Shown: positions 27,099 through 35,475 of the stretch, piece by piece
How the letters are laid out: each line of letters opens with the position of its first letter
How positions within the stretch are numbered: the stretch's first letter is position 1
DNA from: an uncultured Chloroflexales bacterium
GTDB lineage: Bacteria; Chloroflexota; Chloroflexia; Chloroflexales; Chloroflexaceae
Length of the DNA: 64,000 bases
NCBI GenBank assembly: GCA_937918935.1
Contig: CAKZSI010000026.1
Location: 1 to 64,000 of the forward strand
Direction of reading: 5' to 3'
The notes under the pieces: generated by a model
What the model saw: the letters and a program-made list of their open reading frames with translations, nothing else
What the model was told of the DNA's origin: nothing
The model's database searches: none
Translations under genes and position numbers: made by a program

Positions 27099-29804
27099 AT
27101 GTACGACGACCTTGCAGCCTGGCTTGAGGCCCATCGTCTCACCCTGATCGATAGCTGGGCCGAACTCGGTGTCGCGCCGGGCAATAGCGCCGGGCACGCG
27201 CCGGGCATCGCCACGCTCACGCCCACAGTCGTGGCAGCGGCGGATCTCTACACTGCAGTGGTTGCCGCAGCTCACGGTGACGGCGCCGACCTGGCTGAGC
27301 AGTTGCGCCTGCTGGCCGCCACCCATCGCCAGCAGGAGGTGACTACGAGCATCGCCCTGGCGCGGGTCCTGCGGCAGAGTACCGTGGCCCTGATCGGCGC
27401 CAGTGTGAGCGATCCGGCTACGGCCCTCGCTCTTACCGAGGCCATTAGCGGGGTGTTCGAACAGGCCGTCTTCGCGCTGGTGGAGGCATGGGAAGGACAG
27501 ACGCGGCGGATCATCGAAGATCGCGAGTTCATCGCCGAGAGTCTGGAGGTGGCCTCCGCCGACGCTGATAAACGGGCGTTGCAACTCCAGTCGCTTAACG
27601 TCATCTCCCGGCAACTCTCCTCGGTGCTGGAAGAGGAAGCGATCCTGCACCTCGTCGTCAATAATATCCACCAGCTCACCGGCGCCGCGCACGTCGCGAT
27701 CTGGCAACCTGATGCTATGCCCGGTTCTGACGGCCCGGCCCTGACGGCCCGCCAGTCCATCGGGGTCGAGTGGACTCCGGTACCGGGAATGCACCTGCGG
27801 GCGGATCATCCCACCGACCTGGTGGCACGGGCCTTTCAGAGTCGCACGCTCCTGTTTGACACGAAGCCTGAGCCCGACAGACAGGGACCGTGGCTGCAGC
27901 CCGGCTGTGGGGTGCTCGCGTTGCCAATGGTGGTCGGGGAGGAGGTGGTGGCCGTAACGGTGCTGCAGGACCCGGATCCGCTCCATCAACTGCGCCTCCA
28001 GCAAGATCTGGCGCAGGGCGTGGTCGGTCAGGCGGCGATTGCCCTGCAGAACGCGCGACTCTATGCCAGGATACGCAGCCTGAACGCCAACCTTGAATGG
28101 CGCGTGGCCGAGCGCACCCGTGAACTCCAGGAAGAAAAGGATCGCCTGGCCACCATTTACCAGATTTCTACCGAGGTCAGCAGCACGCTCGACCTGGACG
28201 CCCTGTTGAACACCTCGCTCAAGCTGCTCGCTGAGGTGACCAGGGCCGAGCAGGGGGCCATTCTGCTGATCGAGCAGCCTGAGGGCGGCGTGCTGGTAAC
28301 ACGCGCGGTCTTTGGTATGGCGGAAGAGATGCAGACCTACGCACGCCTGCCCCTTGACAGCGGCATCGCCGGCCAGGTCGTCCAGAGCCGTGCCGGATTG
28401 CTCATCAGCGACGTCTCCAGCGACGAACGCTGGCTCGCGGTTCCCGGAGGGGCGCCGTACCCGCACCACGGCGCGGTGCTGGCCGTACCGCTGATCTTCC
28501 AGGGTGAAGTGCTCGGAGTGATCACCCTGGCCCATCGGCAGATCGGCTTTTTCAACGAAGACTCCCTGCGGCTGCTGAATGCCTGTGCCGGGGCCATCGC
28601 CATTGGTGTGAACAATGCTAACATGTTCCACACGCTCAGCGCCGAGTACGAGCGCCGCTCTGAATTGCTGCGCCAACAAAGCACGGAAACAAGTAAAATC
28701 AATGCTATTCTGCAGAGTCTCAACGATGGCGTCATCGTTTGTGATCTCTATGGGAGCATTCTGGCGGTAAATGCCGCCGCGGCGCCGATCCTGCAGCGCA
28801 AGTTCGAGGAACTGGTGCTCTGGAACCTGCAAGACCTCCTCGAACGCTACCTCGGCCCGCGCATCGCTGAGCTACCGCTGGACGAACTGCTGCGCCATCC
28901 GCTCACCAGGGAGGGCCACCCCCGCATCTTCACCTCCACCATGCGTGTTGGAATGCGCGTTATTAGCCTGACGCTCGGTCCGGTGCTCAAAAACGCCGAT
29001 GACAGGGAAGTGCTCGGCGCTCTGCTGGTGCTCCGCGACATTACCCGGGAAACTGAAGCCGACCGCATGAAGACCGAGTTCATCGGTACGATGTCGCACG
29101 AGTTACGCACGCCGATGACGGCAATCAAGGGCTTCACCCAGTTACTGCTGATGGGTAGCCTCGGCCCGTTGACAGCAACACAGCGGGAGTTCGTCACAAC
29201 GATTTACAACAACACCGAGCGCATGATCGACCTGATCAACGATGTGCTTGATCTGACCAAGATTGAATCGGGCACCGTTGAACTGGAATGGCGCTCACTC
29301 CACCTGGCCGAGGTGCTCAGCGGGGTGATCGCCGAACTGAAGGACCAGATCGCCGAACGGGGCCATCAGTTGACGATCAGCCTGCCTCCCGGCCTGCCCC
29401 TGGTGCGCGGCGACGCCTACCGGCTGCACCAGATCATCTACAATCTGCTGGTCAATGCGGTGAAGTATACGCCCCGCGGCGGGCAGATCTGGGTGGAAGC
29501 CTGCGAGCCGGTCACCGCCGACCTGCCCGAAGAGGTGCGCGATCACATCGTCCTCGACCAGCGCTACCTACAGGTGAACATCCGCGATACAGGCGTGGGC
29601 ATCAGCGCGGAGGATTTGCCCCGCATCTTCGACCGCTTCTACCGCACCGAGAATCCCCTGAAGATCGAAGCCGGCGGAACCGGACTGGGGTTGTCGCTGG
29701 TGCGGCCCCTTGTCCATCTGCTGGGCGGACGTATGTGGGTGCGCAGCGCCGTCGGTACGGGCAGCACCTTCGCCTTCGTGCTGCCCGCGGCCGAGACGTG
29801 GTGA
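27099..29804 (+). CDS. Multi-domain sensor histidine kinase of the rsb operon
   Basis: A 901-residue cytosolic histidine kinase with no evident membrane segment. Residues about 1-155 are helical and resemble the RsbRD/RsbU N-terminal region that contacts RsbT; then GAF (about 175-330), a short coiled coil (WRVAERTRELQEEKDRL), a second GAF (about 365-515), a PAS-like domain (about 545-650), HisKA with the phosphoacceptor His in MSHELRTPMTAIKGF (about 666) and HATPase_c with N box IIYNLLVNAVKY, DTGVGIS and GGTGLGLSLV. No response regulator is encoded beside it. Its position suggests that the kinase and the RsbT/PP2C pair read the same signal, which is inference. Confidence 0.88.
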   Translation: MYDDLAAWLEAHRLTLIDSWAELGVAPGNSAGHAPGIATLTPTVVAAADLYTAVVAAAHGDGADLAEQLRLLAATHRQQEVTTSIALARVLRQSTVALIGASVSDPATALALTEAISGVFEQAVFALVEAWEGQTRRIIEDREFIAESLEVASADADKRALQLQSLNVISRQLSSVLEEEAILHLVVNNIHQLTGAAHVAIWQPDAMPGSDGPALTARQSIGVEWTPVPGMHLRADHPTDLVARAFQSRTLLFDTKPEPDRQGPWLQPGCGVLALPMVVGEEVVAVTVLQDPDPLHQLRLQQDLAQGVVGQAAIALQNARLYARIRSLNANLEWRVAERTRELQEEKDRLATIYQISTEVSSTLDLDALLNTSLKLLAEVTRAEQGAILLIEQPEGGVLVTRAVFGMAEEMQTYARLPLDSGIAGQVVQSRAGLLISDVSSDERWLAVPGGAPYPHHGAVLAVPLIFQGEVLGVITLAHRQIGFFNEDSLRLLNACAGAIAIGVNNANMFHTLSAEYERRSELLRQQSTETSKINAILQSLNDGVIVCDLYGSILAVNAAAAPILQRKFEELVLWNLQDLLERYLGPRIAELPLDELLRHPLTREGHPRIFTSTMRVGMRVISLTLGPVLKNADDREVLGALLVLRDITRETEADRMKTEFIGTMSHELRTPMTAIKGFTQLLLMGSLGPLTATQREFVTTIYNNTERMIDLINDVLDLTKIESGTVELEWRSLHLAEVLSGVIAELKDQIAERGHQLTISLPPGLPLVRGDAYRLHQIIYNLLVNAVKYTPRGGQIWVEACEPVTADLPEEVRDHIVLDQRYLQVNIRDTGVGISAEDLPRIFDRFYRTENPLKIEAGGTGLGLSLVRPLVHLLGGRMWVRSAVGTGSTFAFVLPAAETW

Positions 29805-29887
29805 GCCACGGCGTCTCCCAGCCCATCACCCGCCGGGCCGTCCCGCATCACTCCCACCGTGCGAACAGCATTGCGACCATCCGGGGT

Positions 29888-29912
29888 AGAGCCGGCCCGG
29901 CGGGCCGGCTCT
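29888..29912. terminator. Perfect 11-bp hairpin after the rsb operon
   Basis: AGAGCCGGCCC, loop GGC, GGGCCGGCTCT. It lies 84 bases after the kinase stop and has no T-run; it may terminate or simply be another intergenic palindrome. Confidence 0.5.
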
Positions 29913-29950
29913 GCTGCGCCCAACGGGCCGTGGCGCCGGCCCGGGCGTGG

Positions 29951-29956
29951 TATGAT
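29951..29956 (+). promoter_or_regulatory. Candidate -10 box TATGAT for the amidotransferase gene
   Basis: TATGAT about 78 bases before the start at 30034; no matching -35 hexamer. Confidence 0.35.
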
Positions 29957-30033
29957 ACTCGTCAGACAAGACTCAGGTTGCTTGTACCGTCTGGGCGCCC
30001 TGACCGCGCCAGTTGGAGAAAAAGGACCTATCG

Positions 30034-30789
30034 ATGAAGCCTCTGATCGGTATCTCGTGTGGCACGTTCCACGATCGGGACTGGTGCCCGCCCTCGTTTG
30101 GGCACCGCCAGACATATGTTGACGCCATTCTGCGCGCGGGCGGCGCGCCGATGCTCATCCCTCCCGTGCCCGACGAGCTTACCCTGCGTATGCTGTTCGA
30201 TCGCCTCGACGGCCTGTTGCTGGCCGGCGGTGGGGACATCGCGCCGGTCAACTATGGCGCCGAGCCGCACCCAAACCTCGGCACGATTGACCCGCTCCGC
30301 GATAGCGCCGAGCTACCGATGGCACGCTGGGCGGTGGCCGAGGACAAGCCGGTACTGGGGATCTGCCGGGGCATTCAGGTCCTGAACGTGGCCCTTGGCG
30401 GCACGCTCTACCAGGACATCCCCTCGGAGATCGAGAACGCCCTGGCGCACAATCTTTCCTACGAACGCGAGGACTGGACCCACCTGGCCCATGAGTTGCG
30501 CCTGGCCCCGGGATCACGGCTGCGCCAGTTGCTGGGCGTGGAACGGCTCCTGGTGAACTCGCTGCACCACCAGGCAGTGCGGGACCTGGCGCCCGGCCTG
30601 CGGGCGGTGGCGTGGGCGCCCGACGAGGTTATTGAGGCGGTGGAGGGTGTGGGCGAAGGCTTCGTTATGGGTGTGCAGTGCCATCCCGAGGCCCTGCAGG
30701 GCGGGGCCGACCCACGCTGGCAGCGGCTCTTTGCCGCCTTTGTGGACAGTTGCGGCACGGGGCAGCGTCGCGCTGCGCGCGCGGCGTAG
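30034..30789 (+). CDS. Class-I glutamine amidotransferase-like hydrolase (PuuD/peptidase C26 family)
   Basis: A 251-residue gamma-glutamyl hydrolase-like protein. GLLLAGGGDIAP marks the oxyanion region, the nucleophilic Cys lies in LGICRGIQVLN (about residue 112), and the catalytic His-Glu in GVQCHPEAL near the end. The YGAEPHP and NSLHHQAV blocks match gamma-glutamyl-gamma-aminobutyrate hydrolases, which free GABA in putrescine breakdown. No other polyamine genes are nearby, so the substrate is uncertain. The ATG at 30034 follows AAAAAGGACC; an upstream TTG is less likely. Confidence 0.85.
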   Translation: MKPLIGISCGTFHDRDWCPPSFGHRQTYVDAILRAGGAPMLIPPVPDELTLRMLFDRLDGLLLAGGGDIAPVNYGAEPHPNLGTIDPLRDSAELPMARWAVAEDKPVLGICRGIQVLNVALGGTLYQDIPSEIENALAHNLSYEREDWTHLAHELRLAPGSRLRQLLGVERLLVNSLHHQAVRDLAPGLRAVAWAPDEVIEAVEGVGEGFVMGVQCHPEALQGGADPRWQRLFAAFVDSCGTGQRRAARAA

Positions 30790-30805
30790 ATCCAAGCATT
30801 GCGCT

Positions 30806-31576
30806 CTAGAGGTCCCGTACACCTTCAAGCGGCAAAGGGGCGCCCCACACCCGCGCGAGGGCCGGGGCCACCAGGGCAGGATCGCCGGTGGTAGCGCAGC
30901 GCATGGTTGCATCCCCGGGAGCAATGCCGGCGGCGGTGGCAACGCGGGCCGTCTGCGCCGCCACCGCCGGCCCCGTATCGATAATCGTCGCTTCCGGCGC
31001 AGCGGTGGCGATCAGTGGGCGCAGCGCCGGAAAGTGGGTGCAGCCAAGCACCAGCGTATCCACCCCGCGGGCGCTCAGCGGCTCGACACACGCCGCGACC
31101 ACCGCGCGGGCGCGCGGCCCGTCGAGTTCGCCTTCCTCCACCAGTTGCACCATCGCCGGACAGGCCACCGTCACCACCTCGGCCCCGTGGGCAAAACGCT
31201 CGCGCAGGCGCTGAAAGCGCTCACCGCCCAGGGTGCCGCTGGTGGCCAGCACGGCCACGCGGCCGGTGCGGGTAGCCGCAACCGCGGGCTTCAACCCCGG
31301 CTCCATCCCCACGATGGGTACGCTGAGTCTGGCGCGGAGGATCTCGATGGCGGCCGAGGTGGCGGTATTACAGGCCACGACGACCACACCGGCCCCCTGC
31401 GCAACGAGCCAGGTGGCGCAAGCCAGGGCCCGCGCCTGCACCACCTCCGGAGCGAGGGGGCCATAAGGGCAGTAAGCGGTGTCGGCGAGGTAGAGCAGGT
31501 CATGGCGGGGCAACAGCACCCGCACGGCCCGCGCCACCGACAGCCCGCCTAATCCGGAGTCAAAGAGACCAATCAT
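30806..31576 (-). CDS. murI: Glutamate racemase
   Basis: A 256-residue cofactor-independent racemase making D-glutamate for peptidoglycan. IGLFDSGLGGLSV at the N-terminus, the first catalytic Cys in VACNTATS (about residue 70) and the second in LGCTHFP (about 178) are all present. The ATG at 31576 starts one base after the stop of the VanW gene, implying translational coupling; a GTG at 31600 inside that gene is an alternative start. Co-expression with a VanW/peptidoglycan-binding protein supports a cell-wall role. Confidence 0.95.
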   Translation of the reverse strand: MIGLFDSGLGGLSVARAVRVLLPRHDLLYLADTAYCPYGPLAPEVVQARALACATWLVAQGAGVVVVACNTATSAAIEILRARLSVPIVGMEPGLKPAVAATRTGRVAVLATSGTLGGERFQRLRERFAHGAEVVTVACPAMVQLVEEGELDGPRARAVVAACVEPLSARGVDTLVLGCTHFPALRPLIATAAPEATIIDTGPAVAAQTARVATAAGIAPGDATMRCATTGDPALVAPALARVWGAPLPLEGVRDL

Positions 31577-31577
31577 C

Positions 31578-33725
31578 TCACCCGCCAGCGGCGCCACCAC
31601 CCTCCACAGGCGGCTGTGGCGGTTCAGGCTGCGGTGGGTCTACCGGAACGAGTTGCCCATTATCCGGCGCTCCAGGGGACTGACCATCAGCAGGCGGGGG
31701 AGCATTGGGATCAGGAGTGGGCGCAGTGTCTGGATTGGGAGTAGGCGTAGGCTGGTAAGGAATGGGCCGCCCGTCGGGGCCAAGGTCAGCCGGGTTGACC
31801 TCGTAGATATTTGGCCAGGGTTTGAATTTGGTTTCGAACTGGCGCCGCTCAATAATCTGACCGTCACGTTCGATCACCCGCGTAAAGTGGATGGTCATCC
31901 CGCCTCGGGCCTTATCACTCTGGCGCATGGAGCCCCGTGGCCGCCGGGGATCGGGAACATAGCGCGGCTGGGTTGGAGCAGGTACGCGCTCGGTAATGGT
32001 GGGACCGATCAACGACACCTTGCGCCCATCACTGGTGCCGTAGATGCGCACCTCGGCCAGGGCCCGGCTCGGATCGGCCAGCGTCTGGATGAGCAGCCAG
32101 TTGCCGGTATCGTTGAGAAACTTCAGATCCAGCGCCCCGGTGAAGATCGTCGCGTCCATCCCCGGGCCATTACCGTACTCGCCGAACCCGTACTTATCGT
32201 ACCAACTGATGTAGAACGAATGGCCCCAGCGTTCGGTAATCGGCAAACCGGCCCAGAAGGCGGCGCGGAACATCGTGGTCGAGTCCTGGCAGATCCCCCC
32301 GCCCCACTCGAGCTGGGTGCGGTTCTGCACGATGGCGTAGCCTTCAACAAAGCCGTTGGAGGCATCAATGCGCCCGATCGTATCATTAAAAGAAAACTCA
32401 GCCCCTGGCGGAACCAGGACGCCATGGAGCAGGCGCATACCTGCCTGGATGTTGGTGATGCGATAGGCCGCCGAGCCGCTGAAGTCGCTGCGCCCCACGG
32501 CGAGCAACTCGGTGATCCCTAGCTGATCAAGATTGGCGGCGGTGACCGGCAGCGACTCCTGACTCAGCGGCAGGGTCACCTCACGGGCGGTGGCTGGCGC
32601 GGCCAGGGCGCGGAGCACGACATCTTCGGCCCGCGCTACATCGAACCGCCGGCCAGGAACTCCCTCCTTGAAGATGCGCAGATTGCCCCCGTTCCAGTCA
32701 ACCCGGGGCAACTGGCCAGGGATCGTGGTCTTCTCGGCCAGATCGGCCAGTTTCGCCTGCAACCGGGCCCGATCCACCATAACCGCCAGCGTGTCGCCCG
32801 CGGCGCCCGCCTGGCGTTCCACGTGCACCAGGCGTGCAAGCTCCTCTAGCGACCAGACGGTCGGCGACCGGGCGCCCTCGACGGTAATGGTGAGCGGCCC
32901 GGCCAGCAGACGGGCAAGCTCCTCGCGGGCAGCCTGGACAGCGCCATCACTCAGGCGGGGGGCCACTGCGCGGGTGCGCAGCGCAACGGTCTGGGGGACA
33001 AGGCTCTGCAGCGCAGTGGTCAGTTCGTGCAGGGTTTCATTGATCAGCACCTGCTGGCCAGTGGTGGCGGGAGTTACGGCAATCAGCCCGCCGTCGAGCA
33101 CGATACGCGCGTCGGACGCTGGACGTTCAACCTGCACCGCGCGGCTCAGGAGGTATGTCTGCATCGCTGCCTGATCCACCGTCAGATGCAGCGGCAACTC
33201 CAGACCGTCGCGGTATACGGTGAACACCTCACCCAGATTGGTGAACGGATCGTGGCCCCGACCGGCGAGATAAGCCTGTTCGACGGCGCGATCGATCTCC
33301 AGGCGTACACCCAGATCAGCCAGGGTAGGCGTCCAGATCTGGTTGCCGTAGGTGAGGGTCACTGGTTGGGCCAGGAAGGACGCGAACTGCCGTTCCAACG
33401 CGGCTCTGGCCATAGCGGGCGTCAACTCGCCAACGGATACGCCACGAACACTGACGTTGGGATAGATTTTGCCGGCATAGCGCCGGTCAAGCGCCACGAG
33501 TGCCCCACCGGCGGCGATCACGCCGATGAGCAGCAGGAGGGCGAGAATGAGCCAGACCCTTCCCCCACCCCTGCGAGGCGTCCTCCGATGGACAGTAGAG
33601 AGACTACCCGGACGACCCTGATCGAAAACCTGGTCGGCGGTCTCAGAAACCGATGGACACTGGACGTACTCCTGATGGATGCGGCCAGATGGCGAACCGA
33701 GGGGTGAGGAATGCTCGACCGACAC
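31578..33725 (-). CDS. VanW family protein with peptidoglycan-binding-like repeats
   Basis: A 715-residue envelope protein. A cytoplasmic Arg-rich N-terminus is followed by one transmembrane helix (VWLILALLLLIGVIAAGGALVAL in part, about 57-80), a long extracellular region with two PG_binding_4-like repeats (about 90-400), the VanW domain (about 425-560) with NRTQLEWGGGICQDSTT and EYGNGPGMDATIF, a G5-like beta segment, and a Pro-rich tail. Family members contribute to glycopeptide resistance or cell-wall structure by unknown chemistry. The GTG start at 33725 has GGGAGG five bases upstream. It heads an operon with murI. Confidence 0.88.
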   Translation of the reverse strand: MSVEHSSPLGSPSGRIHQEYVQCPSVSETADQVFDQGRPGSLSTVHRRTPRRGGGRVWLILALLLLIGVIAAGGALVALDRRYAGKIYPNVSVRGVSVGELTPAMARAALERQFASFLAQPVTLTYGNQIWTPTLADLGVRLEIDRAVEQAYLAGRGHDPFTNLGEVFTVYRDGLELPLHLTVDQAAMQTYLLSRAVQVERPASDARIVLDGGLIAVTPATTGQQVLINETLHELTTALQSLVPQTVALRTRAVAPRLSDGAVQAAREELARLLAGPLTITVEGARSPTVWSLEELARLVHVERQAGAAGDTLAVMVDRARLQAKLADLAEKTTIPGQLPRVDWNGGNLRIFKEGVPGRRFDVARAEDVVLRALAAPATAREVTLPLSQESLPVTAANLDQLGITELLAVGRSDFSGSAAYRITNIQAGMRLLHGVLVPPGAEFSFNDTIGRIDASNGFVEGYAIVQNRTQLEWGGGICQDSTTMFRAAFWAGLPITERWGHSFYISWYDKYGFGEYGNGPGMDATIFTGALDLKFLNDTGNWLLIQTLADPSRALAEVRIYGTSDGRKVSLIGPTITERVPAPTQPRYVPDPRRPRGSMRQSDKARGGMTIHFTRVIERDGQIIERRQFETKFKPWPNIYEVNPADLGPDGRPIPYQPTPTPNPDTAPTPDPNAPPPADGQSPGAPDNGQLVPVDPPQPEPPQPPVEGGGAAGG

Positions 33726-33777
33726 CGGAACCTCCCACGAAAACGGCGCAACGCTGGAAGGAATGTATGTACCAGCA

Positions 33778-33807
33778 ACTATAGCGGCAAGGTATTACCA
33801 TTGTCAA
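33778..33807 (-). promoter_or_regulatory. Promoter of the VanW-murI operon
   Basis: On the minus strand: TTGACA (33807-33802), 18-base spacer, TATAGT (33783-33778). It is about 50 bases upstream of the GTG start. Confidence 0.72.
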
Positions 33808-33852
33808 TGACGATTGGCTTATCGATGCTTCAACGAACCTTCGTCTCGGCGG

Positions 33853-33917
33853 GAGTGACAGGGGCCTGCGGTCCCCGCAGGCTTTCCCTTTCCAGGACGG
33901 CGCAGCTTCGCTGCGCC
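33853..33917. repeat. Second copy of the family-A structured repeat
   Basis: GGGGCC-TGC-GGTCCCC (33861-33876), the spacer TTTCCCTTTCCAG, then GGCGCAGC-TTC-GCTGCGCC (33899-33917). The order and the spacer match the copy at 14451-14551. It lies in the divergent gap between the VanW and dsbB genes. Confidence 0.75.
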
Positions 33918-33990
33918 TTCTTCCTTGCGGGGAGAAGGCGCGCCGTCATAGCAGTACTGCCGATAGCCCGGTCAGGATCGGTTGACGTAG

Positions 33991-33996
33991 TATAAT
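33991..33996 (+). promoter_or_regulatory. TATAAT box of dsbB
   Basis: A perfect TATAAT 75 bases before the start codon; the -35 position is poor. Confidence 0.45.
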
Positions 33997-34071
33997 GCCC
34001 CTGGCCAGACAGGCAACTACACTGACGGCCGCGCAGCACAATCATGTCCATTGACATCGAAGGAGAAACGC

Positions 34072-34665
34072 ATGGCACAGGCGGCGAAACAGACTGCAGC
34101 GGCAAGTGAGGCGAGTCTGACAGTGGAGCCATCCTCAATGCCTGGACGGCTCACCGCCGTAACGCGCCACATCGCCCTGCTGGCGGCGATCATCGCGACC
34201 TGCGGGAGCCTGTTCTTCAGCGAGGTGCTGTTCTGGATCCCGTGCAAACTCTGCTGGTACCAGCGCATCCTGATGTACCCGCTGGTACCGATCCTGCTCA
34301 TAGGGATCGCGCGCGACGATCGCGGCCTCCATTGGTACGGGCTGCCGCTGTCGCTCACCGGTGTAGCGGTGTCGCTGGCGCACTACCTGGAGGTCCTGGG
34401 TGTCACCCCCCCCTCGCCGTGTGTGGGCAGCGTGCCTTGCAACATTGATTACCTGACACCGATCCTGACCGGGCCGCTGTCGTTTATCAAGATCCCCTTT
34501 CTGGCCCTGGTAGCCTTCTCCGTTATCAGCGTCATGCTCGGCAATTACGCCATTGCCGGGGCGCCACCCACTCCTCCGGGCCAGCGCCGCACCACCGTGC
34601 TCACCGCCGTCGCAATTGTCGTGGTGACGATCGCAGTGTTTGTTTTGCTCGGGTTGCTGTGGTAA
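34072..34665 (+). CDS. dsbB: Disulfide bond formation protein DsbB-like
   Basis: A 197-residue membrane protein with about five hydrophobic helices. The first Cys pair is in PCKLCWYQR (CxxC), the typical quinone-proximal redox pair; the second periplasmic pair is CVGSVPC in the loop before helix four. DsbB passes electrons from DsbA-like thiol oxidases to quinone. The fifth C-terminal helix is an addition to the four-helix core. No DsbA partner is adjacent. The start follows AAGGAGAA. Confidence 0.9.
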   Translation: MAQAAKQTAAASEASLTVEPSSMPGRLTAVTRHIALLAAIIATCGSLFFSEVLFWIPCKLCWYQRILMYPLVPILLIGIARDDRGLHWYGLPLSLTGVAVSLAHYLEVLGVTPPSPCVGSVPCNIDYLTPILTGPLSFIKIPFLALVAFSVISVMLGNYAIAGAPPTPPGQRRTTVLTAVAIVVVTIAVFVLLGLLW

Positions 34666-34724
34666 CAAGGATGTCGTTTTTTTCTCACATTTGACAATCC
34701 TGTCAGATCACGCGGCCCTGGCCA

Positions 34725-34733
34725 TGCTATACT
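34725..34733 (+). promoter_or_regulatory. Extended -10 promoter of the glmS transcript
   Basis: TGCTATACT with TATACT at 34728-34733. Transcription from about 34740 would place the ribozyme cleavage site some 70 bases into the leader. A TTGACA at 34691 is 31 bases upstream, too far to be its -35. Confidence 0.5.
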
Positions 34734-34810
34734 TCGCCGTACAGCGAGAAGTGATGCCGGTTGCGCGGGGAACGCAACCAGGAGGAAGGCCGCACCAGCT
34801 ACAGCATCCA

Positions 34811-35055
34811 AGCGCATGGACTCCGCGGTAACGCGGAGTTGACGAGGTGGAGGTTCCTCGCCGCGAGGCGAGGCTAAGGGTCAGACGGGGTCGCGGGCAG
34901 CCTGTGGCCCCCCGGCGCCGTCAGGCCGGTAACACGGCCGAAGCTGCACCGGTCACCCGAACATCGAGAGATCAGCGGATGCCTCCCAGGCGCCAGCGCC
35001 GCCTGTGAGCGGCTGGAGCAACGCCTCCCGGTAACGGGCAGGACAAGGCCAGCCG
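34811..35055 (+). ncRNA. glmS ribozyme (glucosamine-6-phosphate-activated) with a long insertion
   Basis: The sequence follows the glmS ribozyme consensus as I know it from Bacillus. AGCGC with the scissile bond expected between A34811 and G34812; GGACT; P1 as ACTCCGCG-GTAA-CGCGGAGT (34820-34839); AGTTGACGAGG; TGGAGGTT; then AUCGA and GCGGATGCC TCC (34963-34987), where CCTCC pairs with GGAGG (34849) to form P2; a P3-like stem (34993-35016) and a P4.1-like CCCG-GTAA-CGGG (35027-35038) follow. The unusual part is about 107 bases (34856-34962) between GGAGGTT and AUCGA. The glmS coding region begins about 420 bases downstream, as expected for self-cleavage that lowers glmS expression when GlcN6P is plentiful. 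Confidence 0.85.
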
Positions 35056-35475
35056 CAGCGACTCCCACAGTTCCTCTTCCCCACGAATCGGAACCCCGAT
35101 ACAGGACGCATCGCGCCCGGCTTTCAGCAGGCGCGTTCGGTTGCGTTGTGCCAGAAGCCCGCTGGCCGGCGCAGGCTCGCTGCGTCCTGATGGATGAAAA
35201 AGCCCTGTTTCTCTCTGCCCCTGCCCGAGGGGAGGATCGGGAGGGCGTTGCCCTTCCACGAACATCCTTTTGGCATTCCCGGTAGGGCACGCCGCGCCTT
35301 CGCCTACCCGCGCGGCACGAAACGAGGGTTCCTGGGAGGGCTCTGCCATCCCGGACCCTGCGAAGAAGGTCGCGGGCGCCTGCGGCCCCCCCCGCCGAGA
35401 CGAGATCGCGTTGGAGGAGTGACCTGAACGTGCGCGCAGGACACACATATCGTCATCATCAGGAGGAACACCAGC
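35056..35475 (+). other. Long glmS leader filled with family-A and family-C palindromes
   Basis: About 420 untranslated bases between the ribozyme and the start codon. They hold a family-C hairpin (GGGAGGGC-GTT-GCCCTTCC, 35239-35257), a GGTAGG/CCTACC stem (about 35281-35309), another family-C copy at 35333-35352 and a family-A core near 35375-35394. No open frame here is convincing. AGGAGG precedes the glmS start. Confidence 0.65.

Noticed and set aside
34691-34733. Standard TTGACA/TATACT promoter for glmS
   Set aside because: The hexamers are 31 bases apart; only the extended -10 reading is plausible.
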